This document shows, piece by piece, positions 1 to 11,124 of a stretch of DNA of 64,000 nt; within the stretch, counting starts at the first letter, position 1; every line of letters begins with the position of its first letter. The position numbers and the translations under genes are program-made. The stretch is taken from NCBI GenBank assembly GCA_946186205.1, contig CAMHMH010000002.1, positions 434,001 to 498,000 on the forward strand. The letters are read 5' to 3'. The notes under the pieces are model-generated. The model searched no databases and was not told the DNA's origin. It saw only the letters and a list, made by a program, of their open reading frames with translations. This stretch comes from an uncultured Fretibacterium sp. GTDB lineage: Bacteria; Synergistota; Synergistia; Synergistales; Aminobacteriaceae.

Positions 1-9
1 CGAATCATT

Positions 10-780
10 TTGAGCATGAAGACTCGAATAATGGCAATTCTGAATCTCACGCCCGACTCATTTTTTGCTGACAGCAGGACGAATGAGCACGGAATAATTG
101 AGCGTGCCGAAAAGTTTTTGACGGAAGGAGCATACATTCTCGACATCGGAGCGGAGTCGACAAGGCCGGGTGCGACTCCCGTGAGCGAGTCTGAAGAGGC
201 TGAAAGGTTGTTGCCAGCATTGAAGGTTTTGCGCCGTGAATTTCCTGACGCTTTGATCTCGGTTGACACGTACAAAGCCGGGATCGCAAAAATTTCTGCG
301 TGTGAAGGAGCTGACCTCATCAATGACATAAGCGGCTGCATGTTTGACTCTGACATGGCCGGAACGATAGCGAGACTCAAGATTCCTTATGTCTTGTCGC
401 ATATTGAGGGGACTCCGTCGGACATGAGCAAGTACGAATCGCATGATGATATTGTGAGCGATGTCCATAAATATTTTGCGTCAAAAATTTCTGAGCTTGA
501 AGGAATCGGATTGAGACCAGGAAACGTGATAATAGATCCGGGATTAGGCTTCGGGAAATCAGCGGGCGATAATTTTTCGGTGTTAAGGGAGATAGAGAGC
601 CTTTCAGTTTTTGGGCGGCCTGTGATGATTGGTCATTCGCGGAAGAGATTCACGGGCGGGCTTTCTGGGAGTCTCGGAGTTACTGCTATGATGTCGGGAA
701 GAGTGAGCCTCATTAGAGTTCATGATGTCGCGGAGAATAACGAGGCTCTGAGAATTGCTGAGGGTATTAACGGCGCGTGA
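10..780 (+). CDS. folP: Dihydropteroate synthase
   Basis: Condenses 6-hydroxymethyl-dihydropterin pyrophosphate with p-aminobenzoate in cytoplasmic folate synthesis; it is the sulfonamide target. Family motifs are all visible: ILNLTPDSF (residues 10-18), the pterin/pABA loop GAESTRPG (47-54), DPGLGFGKS near 177 and IGHSRKRF near 209. The C-terminus is complete. The start is uncertain: TTG at 10 and ATG at 16 are possible, but the frame stays open to the window edge and the usual family length is slightly greater, so the true start may lie upstream. The last 14 bases overlap the convergent glycosyltransferase gene, with no terminator between them. Confidence 0.93.
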   Translation: MSMKTRIMAILNLTPDSFFADSRTNEHGIIERAEKFLTEGAYILDIGAESTRPGATPVSESEEAERLLPALKVLRREFPDALISVDTYKAGIAKISACEGADLINDISGCMFDSDMAGTIARLKIPYVLSHIEGTPSDMSKYESHDDIVSDVHKYFASKISELEGIGLRPGNVIIDPGLGFGKSAGDNFSVLREIESLSVFGRPVMIGHSRKRFTGGLSGSLGVTAMMSGRVSLIRVHDVAENNEALRIAEGINGA

Positions 781-1852
781 GCTTGTGCTTCAGCCGGAAG
801 AACAAATCTTTTGCGAAAAGCCAAACGATCATAAAAGGCTGAAACAGTATCATGACCCTTTTTCCAGTGGAAGCAGCGATACGCTTTAAGCACTGTATGC
901 CATGCCTGTGCATATAGGGAGATGGCTGAACGAGTCCGGCTAATTTGTCAATGATTTCATCGCGGGTCATATTTTCGCCCCATGGACTGCGGATATACAT
1001 TTTCCAATAAATTCGGTCCGGGGCAAATCCTGAAAGGAAACGCCAAGGCTTTTCTATCCACGCGCAATGAATAATGCAGTCAGGCATATCTTCTTGAATC
1101 GATAAAATGTTAAATTTTGCGTCAATAAATTTTATGTCCCCCCGGAATATTGCGTTGAATGCATCCTGATCTGGTAAAATGGGAATATGGGAATGAGACG
1201 TAAGCCAGTTTGAAGCAATACCAAAAAATTTTCCCTGCTCATGAATTTTTGCCAGATTCATAATGAGTACACCCGAATTTATATAATTCTTGCTGTCGCA
1301 TCCCTCAAGCCTCAAACATACATCCCTATAGGAGAATGATTTTATCTTACAGCATATTACATCCTTCACAGCAGCAAGTGTTCTGCCTTCAACATCAATG
1401 TTCCAAAGCTCCTGAATATCCATATTAACAAGAACATCACAGTCAAGATATATAACTTTGCTGACAGCGGCAAGGACATCTGGAATCATCATCTTGTAGC
1501 AGCAGCCTATTGTCCATTGCTCTGCAGCTTTCACAACATCATCACCCAGCGTGCTTTTGTATTCCGTTATATCGTGAAGCTCTAATCCCTGTGAATATTT
1601 CTCTGCTGTGCGAATGAATTTCTTTCTGTTGTCTTCTGTGAGTGTGTCATCATGAAGAATGTGAATAGTAACTTTGCTCTTTGTGTTCTCGAAGATCGAA
1701 GTCATTACGACTCCTGCATGCTGTGAGTAAGTTCCTTGAGGATCATATACACAGAGTGCTACGTGAATTGTGTCATCTGAATTTGGGCATGAGTCTGCGT
1801 TGGGCGTTGGGCGTTGGGCGTTGGGCGCATTATACACAGAATATTCTGACAC
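767..1852 (-). CDS. Family 8 glycosyltransferase (general stress/LPS type)
   Basis: A 361-residue GT8 enzyme, a retaining transferase that moves a hexose from a nucleotide sugar to a cell-surface glycan. The DxD metal/sugar-nucleotide motif YLDCDVLVNMD lies near residue 135, preceded by the family start IHVALCVYD and later GVLIMNL and PDQDAFN. The C-terminus is basic and hydrophobic, fitting membrane association. Start: GTG at 1852 with AAAGGAG eight bases upstream. Residues about 8-20 (rich in N, A, P, Q) are encoded by four perfect copies of a 7-bp repeat and are not part of the GT8 fold, so the ribosome site places the repeat inside the reading frame. The exact acceptor sugar cannot be read from sequence. 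Confidence 0.88.
   Translation of the reverse strand: MSEYSVYNAPNAQRPTPNADSCPNSDDTIHVALCVYDPQGTYSQHAGVVMTSIFENTKSKVTIHILHDDTLTEDNRKKFIRTAEKYSQGLELHDITEYKSTLGDDVVKAAEQWTIGCCYKMMIPDVLAAVSKVIYLDCDVLVNMDIQELWNIDVEGRTLAAVKDVICCKIKSFSYRDVCLRLEGCDSKNYINSGVLIMNLAKIHEQGKFFGIASNWLTSHSHIPILPDQDAFNAIFRGDIKFIDAKFNILSIQEDMPDCIIHCAWIEKPWRFLSGFAPDRIYWKMYIRSPWGENMTRDEIIDKLAGLVQPSPYMHRHGIQCLKRIAASTGKRVMILFQPFMIVWLFAKDLFFRLKHKLTRR
1800..1827 (+). repeat. Tandem heptamer TTGGGCG x4 inside the GT8 reading frame
   Basis: Four exact copies of the 7-bp unit TTGGGCG (+ strand) lie 26-53 bases downstream of the GTG start of the glycosyltransferase gene. Since 7 is not a multiple of 3, gain or loss of one unit would shift the frame, the classic arrangement of a phase-variable locus. 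Confidence 0.9.
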
Positions 1853-1972
1853 TGCAATAGCTCCTTTCGTGCTGGAATAGGCAGATTATAGCACAGTGCC
1901 TTAACTCATTAAAACCATGCTAAAATTATTCGTTTTCACAACACAATTTAGACAGGAGGCAACAAATTATTT

Positions 1973-4501
1973 ATGCCTGACGAAATCACAAACATCAATC
2001 CCACGAACGAAGAAACAAAACCGCAGGGAGAAGACAAAATCTTAACCCTTCCCCTTGTAGGCGAGATAAAAACAAGCTACCTTAACTACGCAATGAGCGT
2101 TATTGTCGGACGTGCTTTGCCTGACGCAAGAGACGGACTCAAACCCGTACAGCGGAGAGTCCTTTATGCCATGTCGGAATTGGGTCTCAAGCACAACACT
2201 GCGTACAAGAAATCCGCGCGTATCGTCGGTGAAACAATGGGTAAGTATCACCCTCACGGTGACTCGGCGATATATGACACGATGGTGCGGCTTGCTCAGA
2301 ATTGGAACTTGCGCTATACACTCGTTGACGGCCAGGGGAACTTCGGTTCGGTCGACGGAGACAGCCCCGCGGCCATGCGTTACACAGAAGCAAGACTCAG
2401 CTGGCCCGGTGAGTTAATGCTCGCTAATCTCGATGAGAATACAGTCGAATGGGGACAGAACTTTGACGAGTCACTCAAAGAACCGATGACTCTCCCGTCA
2501 ATTTTCCCGAATCTTATCGTCAACGGCTCAACGGGAATCGCTGTCGGCATGGCTACGAATATGCCCCCTCACAACTTGCGCGAGGTCGTCAATGTCTTCT
2601 GCTGGCTCATCGATAACGGCATCGAACCTGAAGACGCAAATCTCTCTGACATACTGAAGATCATGCCCGGCCCGGATTTTCCCACAGGAGGAGAAATTTT
2701 AGGGCGTTCGGGAATCATTGAGGCTTACACGACAGGGCGCGGAAAAATTACAGTGAGAGGAAAAATGCACCTTGAAGAGTCAAAACGAGGAAGGCAGAGC
2801 ATAATCATCACTGAGATTCCCTACAGCGTCAACAAAACGATAATGCTTGAAGCTATTGTGCAGGCTGTTCAGGACAAAGAAATAGAGGGAGTCTCAGAAA
2901 TGCGCGACGAGTCAGACAGAGACGGACTCCGAATCGTCATTGACCTTTCACGCGACGCAGACCCGGAATTAATCATGAGGCAGCTTTACAGGCACACTTC
3001 ACTTCAGTCAACATTCGGCGCAATCAATCTCGCACTCGTCAACAAGCACCCCGAAATCTTGAGCTTGAAGCAGCTTCTCTCAATCTTCCTGAATTACCGC
3101 CGCGAGGTAGTAAGACGCAGGACAGAATACAGGCTCAAAAACGCAAAGGCTCGCGAGCATATCATAGAGGGACTCAAGAAGGCACTGACTCACATTGAGC
3201 AGGTAATCAGAACTATACGCTCAACGAACAGCGCGCAGGAAGCAAAATCGAGTCTCCAGTCCGTTTTAGGATTCTCGGAAGCGCAAGCGCAGGCGATTCT
3301 CGAGATGAGGCTTCAGAGACTCACGGGACTCGAACGCAATAAACTTGACGAGGAACAGCAGAAACTTCTTGCTGACATTTCCGGCTACAATGACATACTC
3401 GCTGACAGGAAGGTTCTTGACGGTGTTATACGTTCGGAGCTTGTAGACTTGGCCGCGAGATTCGGAGATGAGAGACGGACGGCAATCGTTGAAGAGGAGC
3501 AGGAAATTTTTGACGAGGATTTAATCCCGGACGATGACATTATCATCACGCTGTCAAAAGACGGGCTAATCAAACGTCAGCCGCTCGCTTCATACAGGCT
3601 TCAGGCAATGGGCGGAAAAGGCAAGAGGGGCGCGAACATTCACGAGGATGACAGCATAGAGATACTCTGCGTTACGACAGCAAGAAAGAGTCTCTACTTC
3701 TTCACAAACGCCGGGAGAATCATGGCCATAAAAGGCTACGAGATTCCCGAAACGAAATCAGGAAAGGGAAAACCTGTAGCGCGTTACCTCCCTCTCGCTG
3801 AGTTTGAACGAATCGTAAACATTGCGGGCGAGGACAGCGGAACATACAAGTACGCATTCTTCATCACACGAAAAGGGATCGCAAAGAAAATTTCTTTTGA
3901 CGAGCTGAAGTACACCAACCGCGCAAAACGAATCATGAAACTTGACGCAGGCGACGAAATAGCGCAGGTCAGACTCACAACGGGCAAAGATGACATTGTT
4001 ATAGTTACCCGCAACGGATTAGCACTGAGAGTCCCGGAGAATGAGTTCAGGCCATTGACACGCACAGCACGGGGAGCAATCGCAATCAGAATAAAGCCTA
4101 ATGACCGCGTGTTAAGCTGTGATGTTGTTGACGACAAGCGCACCATTCTTGTGATAAGCGAATTGGGAATCGGAAAGCGCGTAGAGTTTTCGTCCTTCAT
4201 GCCTCATCATCGCGGCACGGGCGGTATTTGCCTCATGGAACTTACAGAGAAAACCGGCCGTTTGTCCGTAAGCACAACAGTAAAGGACGGCGACGAGATA
4301 ATATCAATCAGCGCGAAAGGCAGAATGATTCGTATGCCCGTTGAAGGAATAACGATAATGAAGCGTCATTCAGTCGGAAATATCATCGTGAGGCTTGACG
4401 AGGGCGACTCGGTTGCGGATTGCAGCGTCATAAAGTCTGATGATGATGATGAACTGACATCCGCGATACCGTTCGAGGCTGCTGAAAATGAAAATAGCTA
4501 G
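1973..4501 (+). CDS. gyrA: DNA gyrase subunit A
   Basis: The 842-residue breakage-reunion subunit of DNA gyrase, which with GyrB introduces negative supercoils. Visible landmarks: the catalytic tyrosine in AMRYTEARL (Y137) and the quinolone region [10 protein letters not shown] with Ser98 and Asp102, the wild-type residues at the E. coli 83 and 87 positions. The C-terminal beta-pinwheel has a degenerate GyrA box (MGGKGKRGA near residue 545), which supports GyrA over ParC, though the box is not canonical. ACAGGAGG lies about 15 bases before the ATG, somewhat far. The acidic tail ends in overlap with psd (14 bases), giving gyrA-psd-pssA as one transcription unit. Confidence 0.95.
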   Translation: MPDEITNINPTNEETKPQGEDKILTLPLVGEIKTSYLNYAMSVIVGRALPDARDGLKPVQRRVLYAMSELGLKHNTAYKKSARIVGETMGKYHPHGDSAIYDTMVRLAQNWNLRYTLVDGQGNFGSVDGDSPAAMRYTEARLSWPGELMLANLDENTVEWGQNFDESLKEPMTLPSIFPNLIVNGSTGIAVGMATNMPPHNLREVVNVFCWLIDNGIEPEDANLSDILKIMPGPDFPTGGEILGRSGIIEAYTTGRGKITVRGKMHLEESKRGRQSIIITEIPYSVNKTIMLEAIVQAVQDKEIEGVSEMRDESDRDGLRIVIDLSRDADPELIMRQLYRHTSLQSTFGAINLALVNKHPEILSLKQLLSIFLNYRREVVRRRTEYRLKNAKAREHIIEGLKKALTHIEQVIRTIRSTNSAQEAKSSLQSVLGFSEAQAQAILEMRLQRLTGLERNKLDEEQQKLLADISGYNDILADRKVLDGVIRSELVDLAARFGDERRTAIVEEEQEIFDEDLIPDDDIIITLSKDGLIKRQPLASYRLQAMGGKGKRGANIHEDDSIEILCVTTARKSLYFFTNAGRIMAIKGYEIPETKSGKGKPVARYLPLAEFERIVNIAGEDSGTYKYAFFITRKGIAKKISFDELKYTNRAKRIMKLDAGDEIAQVRLTTGKDDIVIVTRNGLALRVPENEFRPLTRTARGAIAIRIKPNDRVLSCDVVDDKRTILVISELGIGKRVEFSSFMPHHRGTGGICLMELTEKTGRLSVSTTVKDGDEIISISAKGRMIRMPVEGITIMKRHSVGNIIVRLDEGDSVADCSVIKSDDDDELTSAIPFEAAENENS

Positions 4502-5108
4502 AGACGGACTGCCAACGATAATATTTCTCGCACTATGCGCCGGGGCGTTCGCGTTCATTTCGTGGATACCCTGCGCGGTTATGTGCGTACTGTTAGCGGT
4601 TGTTCTATGGTTCTTCAGAGACCCGGAGAGATCAGCAAGCTATGAGGACGGGAGCTTCTATTCACCTGCTGACGGAAAAATAGTAGAGATCTCCGAATGC
4701 GATCACAATTTCGCCGGCCATGCTGTGAAAGTCGGAATCTTCATGAACATTTTCAGCGTTCACGTCAACAGAGCACCTTGCACGGGAAAAGTAGACTACC
4801 TAGAATATGTCCCCGGCAAAAAGATTGCTGCGTTCTCCCCGAAAGCCTCAGAGATTAACGAGCGCAATTATGTCGGACTCTCGACTCAATGGGGGCGAGT
4901 CATGATGGTGCAGATAGCGGGACTCGTGGCAAGAAGAATCGTTTGCAGACTGAAGCGCGGAGATGTATTAGAGGCAGGCCAGCGTTACGGAATGATAAAG
5001 CTCGGCTCAAGGGTTGATTTGTACATGCCAAGTGATACAGTGATAAAGGTGAAGCCCGGCGAAAATGTGAAGGCCGGAGAAACATTAATAGGAGTGATAA
5101 GAGGTTGA
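4488..5108 (+). CDS. psd: Phosphatidylserine decarboxylase proenzyme (short type)
   Basis: Converts phosphatidylserine to phosphatidylethanolamine. The protein cleaves itself at a Gly-Ser bond to make a pyruvoyl prosthetic group; here that site is [11 protein letters not shown] with Gly173-Ser174. At 206 residues it is the short Psd form. Two N-terminal hydrophobic stretches (about residues 9-42) would anchor it to the inner membrane, followed by [10 protein letters not shown] and the [13 protein letters not shown] core. The ATG overlaps gyrA by 14 bases and the stop overlaps the pssA start, so translation is probably coupled. Confidence 0.93.
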   Translation: MKIARDGLPTIIFLALCAGAFAFISWIPCAVMCVLLAVVLWFFRDPERSASYEDGSFYSPADGKIVEISECDHNFAGHAVKVGIFMNIFSVHVNRAPCTGKVDYLEYVPGKKIAAFSPKASEINERNYVGLSTQWGRVMMVQIAGLVARRIVCRLKRGDVLEAGQRYGMIKLGSRVDLYMPSDTVIKVKPGENVKAGETLIGVIRG

Positions 5109-5866
5109 AAGATTTTCTGAGGATTAAGCGTTTAATGTGCTGGAGGAAGAAAAATCCGATGGAGTTCAGGCACATACTTCCCAACATGGTAACGAGCGGG
5201 AATTTGCTTTGCGGTCTGTTCTCGCTGATATTGACTCTTCATGGCCGTTATGTCCCGGCGGCGTGGCTTGTGTTCTTTGCGGTGATATTTGACGGTTTCG
5301 ACGGAAAAGTGGCGCGTATGCTCGGAGGCGGTACACAGTTCGGGCTTGAGTTTGACAGCCTCGCGGACTTGGTGAGCTTCGGTGTTGCTCCGTCAATTTT
5401 GCTCTATCAGGTCTCAGCAAGAAATCTTCACATCACGGGCGCGGTGATTGCGTGCTTCTTTGCGCTTTGTGTTGCGCTGAGATTGGCGCGGTTTAATGTC
5501 GTTCATGTTCCCGGACCGTTTCAGGGGCTTCCTTGTCCTGCGGGGGGATTGTTCGTTTCGTCGTTCGTGATTGCGGGCGTGAATCTTCCTGCGTCGGTCA
5601 TGGCCGGGGTTATGGCGTTTACGGGCTTCCTTATGATTTCGAGCATACCCTACGCGAACATGAAGAAGCTGACGAAGAAGACTGCTGACGGCATGAAGTG
5701 CGCTCTGCTTTTCTCAATGTTCGTTATGTCATTCGTGTTCTTGAGGAAGGGCGCGCCGCTGTTCCTTTTCGCATTGTATATCGTTAGCGGACTGATTCAT
5801 TTTGACTGGGGGCAGTGGATTCTCAAGCCTGAAGCGCGAGACGAGGCACTAGATCACAAGCAATAA
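5105..5866 (+). CDS. pssA: CDP-diacylglycerol-serine O-phosphatidyltransferase
   Basis: Makes phosphatidylserine from CDP-diacylglycerol and serine; the next gene product upstream, Psd, turns it into phosphatidylethanolamine. The CDP-alcohol phosphatidyltransferase signature is complete: DGFDGKVAR, then GxxFGLEFDSLADLVSFG, within an integral membrane protein of several helices. Start TTG at 5105 overlaps the psd stop and has AGGAG nine bases before it; an internal ATG at 5159 (MEFRHILPNM) is where many homologues begin and is the alternative. The C-terminus is followed directly by a terminator. Confidence 0.92.
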   Translation: MKDFLRIKRLMCWRKKNPMEFRHILPNMVTSGNLLCGLFSLILTLHGRYVPAAWLVFFAVIFDGFDGKVARMLGGGTQFGLEFDSLADLVSFGVAPSILLYQVSARNLHITGAVIACFFALCVALRLARFNVVHVPGPFQGLPCPAGGLFVSSFVIAGVNLPASVMAGVMAFTGFLMISSIPYANMKKLTKKTADGMKCALLFSMFVMSFVFLRKGAPLFLFALYIVSGLIHFDWGQWILKPEARDEALDHKQ

Positions 5867-5880
5867 ATTTTTTCTGAAGG

Positions 5881-5909
5881 GACTCGCTGTAAAAGGCGGG
5901 TCTTTTTTT
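5881..5909 (+). terminator. Rho-independent terminator after pssA
   Basis: GACTCGC and GCGGGTC form a 7-bp stem (one G-U pair) around an 8-base loop, followed by seven Ts. It closes the gyrA-psd-pssA unit. Confidence 0.85.
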
Positions 5910-5971
5910 GTGCGTTAATGTTGCGTATAGTCATCAAATTTTTTGTGAGGCTGTCATTTCTTCAGTGTCAG

Positions 5972-6004
5972 AAAAAATTACCCCCCGAAATTTTTCACGG
6001 AGGG
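5972..6004 (-). terminator. Rho-independent terminator after the PTS permease gene
   Basis: Read on the minus strand, CCCTCCG and CGGGGGG pair (one U-G) around a T/A-rich loop and are followed by TAATTTTTT. It lies 17 bases beyond the permease stop codon. Confidence 0.85.
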
Positions 6005-6020
6005 CAAAATTCATTAACCG

Positions 6021-7889
6021 CTAAATCTCAACAGTCCCGAAAATATTCCCGGCCTCGTAATTCTCTCCTGTCTTGAAGTCCATCACTTTGCAGTCGTCAG
6101 AGTTCGTGATGATGAATGCGCTGGTCGCTGAATGCCCCGCCGCAACAATCGCGCCCATGTCAAACGTCATAATCTTCTGGCCCGCTTTCACCTTGTCGCC
6201 GACTTTCACAAGAGGCTTGAAGCCCTGACCTTTCATTCCTACAGTATCAAGACCGATGTGAATAAGAATCTCCGCTCCGTCGTCAGAGTTAAGCCCGATT
6301 GCGTGAAGCGAGTCAGCTATTGATACTATTTCGCCGTTCACGGGTGAAAACACTGATGAGGCTTCCGGGATTATTCCGCAGCCCTGACCTAACATTCCTT
6401 CAGAGAATACACCGTCAGCAATTTCCTTCAGCGTTATGTATTTCCCCGAAACAGGAGCGTAAAGCATGTTCTTTGTAGCCTGTATCGCTTTGTCCTCGTC
6501 AGCTTTCGCCGCAGAGCCTCCGAGAATGAACGCAACAATCCCAGCTACAACAATTGCAACAGCTACAGCAATCAATATCCCGATTATAGTATCCTGGAAG
6601 ATAGGCACAGCAAGTATCGTGGAATATCCCATAACGTAAGCCCTTGCGCCCAAGAGTCCCGCTACTATTCCTCCGGCCGCGCCCCCTGCCATGACTCCGT
6701 ACATTGGAGTCTTCTTCGGAAGGTTGTTGCCGTAAATCGCAGGCTCCGTAACTCCCGCAAAGATACAGCCGATCCCCAAGCTGATAATTTCCGCGCGCTT
6801 CTCAGGGTCTTTCTCCCTCAACGCTGAACCGAAACACGCTCCGCCCTCTGACATGTTATGAAGCAGGAACGCAGGACGGAATATCGCATCATATCCGGGA
6901 TTCGATATTGACTGAGCCATGAAGGGAACAAGCGCATGATGCATACCGGCCATGATGAGCCAAGGCAGTACGCACGCAAGAACGCCCACAGTGATGAAGC
7001 CGATATTGCCCGCAAGGAACGCAAAGAAATTCCCGATGTATATTCCGAGATAACCGCCCAAAGGAGCAAGAATCGTGAACCCGAAGAACATCGTGATCGC
7101 TACCGTTCCCATGCCGACAAATATAGCCTTGAAGATTCCCGGCACTACTTTGTTCAGCCACTTTTCTGTTTTTCCCGCGCACCACGCAAGCAATAACGCC
7201 GGGACTAATGAGCCGGAATATCTCATAAGCCTTACGGGAATCATCAGCATTGTGATTGGCTCATTGGCCGTAAGAATCGCAAGCCAGTTGTTATGCAGTA
7301 ATGACAGCGCGCAAATCATAGCGTAAGCAGGAGTCCCGCCGAGCTTGTTCGCAGCCCCGTAAGCAACAAATACAGGAAGGAAATAAAACGGAGCATCACC
7401 CGCAATACTCAGCAAGCGATATACGCCAGTCCCGGCAAATTCTGAGGAGATGAGAGTCCCAAGTAACAGAAACACTTTCAGCATACCGCCCGCAATAAGT
7501 CCAGGCACGCAGGGAGCAACAGAAGCCGAAATGAATCCTATTGTGTCAGATATAACGCCTGAAACTGTGAGGGGCTTTTTCTGGGACGGGTCAAGATTCT
7601 CATTGACAGTATCACCCGCAGTGAAGTTGAACTTTTTCTGCACAGCCTCATACACCGGCAACAAGTGCTGTCCTAATATCACCATGTACTCGCCGCTTGT
7701 TGATGTTGCGTCAAAGACTCCAAGAACGCCCTTAACCGCTTTAACGTCTGTTGTGTTTGCTGACTTGGGGTCTTTCAGAAGGAAACGTATACGAGTCATG
7801 CAGTGCGCTACAGCCTTGATATTGTCCGGGCCTCCGACAGCCATAACAATATCGTACGCTATCTGCTCATAGTCGAGTTTGTCCGCCAT
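6021..7889 (-). CDS. PTS beta-glucoside transporter, EIIBCA
   Basis: Takes up and phosphorylates a beta-glucoside using phosphate from HPr. Domain order is IIB-IIC-IIA: the IIB phosphocysteine is C30 in AHCMTRIRF; a ten-odd-helix IIC membrane domain spans roughly residues 100-455; the C-terminal IIA domain (about 470-622) carries the phospho-histidine motif ILIHIGLDTVG. I take ATG at 7889, since GGGAGGA sits about ten bases before it and would be coding if the in-frame ATG at 7907 were used. It starts six bases past the 6-phospho-beta-glucosidase stop, so import and cleavage are co-transcribed. The exact substrate (cellobiose, arbutin, salicin or similar) is not decidable from sequence. Confidence 0.93.
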   Translation of the reverse strand: MADKLDYEQIAYDIVMAVGGPDNIKAVAHCMTRIRFLLKDPKSANTTDVKAVKGVLGVFDATSTSGEYMVILGQHLLPVYEAVQKKFNFTAGDTVNENLDPSQKKPLTVSGVISDTIGFISASVAPCVPGLIAGGMLKVFLLLGTLISSEFAGTGVYRLLSIAGDAPFYFLPVFVAYGAANKLGGTPAYAMICALSLLHNNWLAILTANEPITMLMIPVRLMRYSGSLVPALLLAWCAGKTEKWLNKVVPGIFKAIFVGMGTVAITMFFGFTILAPLGGYLGIYIGNFFAFLAGNIGFITVGVLACVLPWLIMAGMHHALVPFMAQSISNPGYDAIFRPAFLLHNMSEGGACFGSALREKDPEKRAEIISLGIGCIFAGVTEPAIYGNNLPKKTPMYGVMAGGAAGGIVAGLLGARAYVMGYSTILAVPIFQDTIIGILIAVAVAIVVAGIVAFILGGSAAKADEDKAIQATKNMLYAPVSGKYITLKEIADGVFSEGMLGQGCGIIPEASSVFSPVNGEIVSIADSLHAIGLNSDDGAEILIHIGLDTVGMKGQGFKPLVKVGDKVKAGQKIMTFDMGAIVAAGHSATSAFIITNSDDCKVMDFKTGENYEAGNIFGTVEI

Positions 7890-7894
7890 TGCTC

Positions 7895-9376
<1,482 letters not shown>

Positions 9377-9419
9377 TTAGCATATTGTTATTGTGGATGA
9401 TGAAAGTATAACATGCTAA
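9377..9419 (-). promoter_or_regulatory. Interrupted inverted repeat before the beta-glucoside operon
   Basis: TTAGCAT and ATGCTAA are perfect complements, as are the inner GTTAT and ATAAC, separated by about 16 bases. One arm abuts the AGGAGG of the glucosidase gene and the other overlaps a TATACT that could be a -10. It could be an operator or an RNA hairpin hiding the ribosome site; it does not look like the LicT/BglG RAT sequence. Confidence 0.5.
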
Positions 9420-9461
9420 AGAGTGTGGAAAAAGGGAGTCATTTTGCTGAATGTGAGGGGA

Positions 9462-11108
9462 TTATTCTGTCGGGATGCCTTTCTCTTCTATCTCCTTAAT
9501 CAGGTTAAGCATATATTCGGCTTCGGGTGCGTGCTCTACATCACAGGCCATCCTAAAATACTTCTTCGCTTTGTTCAAATTCGGCTCACACCCGCATCCA
9601 AACAAGAAAAAATATCCTGCACATAACGCTGCCTCATGGTTGCCTTCCGCTGCTTTTACTGCATAATAACATGCTCTTTCGTAATTCTGGCATTCATCAT
9701 ACTGATATAATCGAATGAGATCAACCATTGCATCTATCATTTCGATTTTAGCGGCTTTTTCTCCATATTCAATTGCTTTAGCAAAATCTTGTTCAACTCC
9801 TAAGTTATGGCAATAAATCCATTCAAGAAGATATTCTGCTTCAGAATTATTATTATCTGCGGCAATCTTCAAGTACTTTACTGACTGCTCTATATCCTGA
9901 TGAATATTTTTCGATCTTGTTTTCGACATCGGCGGACAAAAATATAATTTTCCTAACGCAACTGCCGCTTCAATATGCTCTTTATCAACTGCTTCTTTGA
10001 AGTAAAACGCTGCAAGAGGTCCATTTGGCTCCGGCGGAGTTGAGTCCACACCTAAAAGATACAATCTTCCTAACCTGTAGGAAGCCACATTGTATATGTG
10101 GTATATCCGGCTGTATAAATCTATTGCACGATCAAATTTACCATATTTTTCATAAAATTCAGCCAAATGGCAAATTACCATAACATCCGCGCTCTCCAAA
10201 TCTGTACTCTCGATAGTGCTAATTATGTCCTCATAATCAAATTCAATACCTGCTCCCCATGACTTCATTAACAAATTTGAAGGAAAATCAAGGCATAATT
10301 TGCTGGCCATCTCTTTATACTTGTAAGACTTCTCAAAAGATTGTTTTTCTCCAGGAACTTCACCGTTATAATACATTGAGCTTATATACCATAACGCATG
10401 AGCCTTGTACTTTTTCACTTCATCTGACTCATCATCAACGCTTAACAATTTTTGCAGCCAGTAATATTCCTTTGCACTGTCTCTTGGGGTATCGCTTAAC
10501 CCGTTTCGGTAAAAAATCGCAAGCTGATACATGGCCGCCGGGCTTCCTTCATTCGCTTCTGCTGTGAGACGGTCAAGCAGCTTTTTCATGTCAGCATATT
10601 TCGGGTCATTCTTCTGATGTCTGAACTTGCCGCCCGCATTGCGCTTTGAGTCAAGTTTTCCGCACAAGAGAATCAGCGGGGATTCCTGCTCAAAGTTCAC
10701 AGGAAGACGGATATTCTCACGAACAGACAAATCACGGACAAGAGAAGTTGCCTCACTCGACAAGCCGGAAAAATTTTTAGGCCAGTCAACACTATCAATC
10801 ATCACAGGGATAATGCTTTTCTTCCGTCTCCTTGCCTCTAACAGTTCTTCCTTCACCCAGTCGGGGCCGTCTGAAGCATCGTCAGCAATCAGCCGCGACA
10901 AACAATCTTTCGTAACAATCAGTAGGAAATCCTTTGCTTTTCGTATGGCAGTTTTCAGGCGTTCGGGAAATTTCCCCCGGTGATTAGCGTCTGAATTGTG
11001 ATAAACGGAATAGCCCATATCTTTCAGGGCATTGGCTACTTTCCTGCTTATCAGTTCCCCGTCGCTGAACCTGTACGAAACAAATACATCCGCAAATGTC
11101 TCATCCAT
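9462..11108 (-). CDS. TIR domain-Sel1 repeat protein
   Basis: A 548-residue fusion. The N-terminus (about 1-125) is a TIR domain: DVFVSYRFSDG, then FLLIVTKDCL and DWVKEELLEA. The glutamate four residues after the Trp (E88) aligns with the catalytic Glu of NAD-cleaving TIRs such as SARM1, so NADase activity is plausible. From about 170 to the end, Sel1-like helical repeats follow (SPAAMYQLAIFYRNG, AAVALGKLY, SEAEYLLEWIY, HEAALCAGYFFLFG), a protein-binding scaffold. Start ATG at 11108 has AGGAG nine bases before it. It is last in the operon that begins with metal-uptake genes, 16 bases after the PHP phosphatase stop. The role is unknown; defence or regulated NAD depletion is a family-based guess. 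No transmembrane segment is seen. Confidence 0.85.
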   Translation of the reverse strand: MDETFADVFVSYRFSDGELISRKVANALKDMGYSVYHNSDANHRGKFPERLKTAIRKAKDFLLIVTKDCLSRLIADDASDGPDWVKEELLEARRRKKSIIPVMIDSVDWPKNFSGLSSEATSLVRDLSVRENIRLPVNFEQESPLILLCGKLDSKRNAGGKFRHQKNDPKYADMKKLLDRLTAEANEGSPAAMYQLAIFYRNGLSDTPRDSAKEYYWLQKLLSVDDESDEVKKYKAHALWYISSMYYNGEVPGEKQSFEKSYKYKEMASKLCLDFPSNLLMKSWGAGIEFDYEDIISTIESTDLESADVMVICHLAEFYEKYGKFDRAIDLYSRIYHIYNVASYRLGRLYLLGVDSTPPEPNGPLAAFYFKEAVDKEHIEAAVALGKLYFCPPMSKTRSKNIHQDIEQSVKYLKIAADNNNSEAEYLLEWIYCHNLGVEQDFAKAIEYGEKAAKIEMIDAMVDLIRLYQYDECQNYERACYYAVKAAEGNHEAALCAGYFFLFGCGCEPNLNKAKKYFRMACDVEHAPEAEYMLNLIKEIEEKGIPTE

Positions 11109-11124
11109 TCTCAACAGCTCCTAT

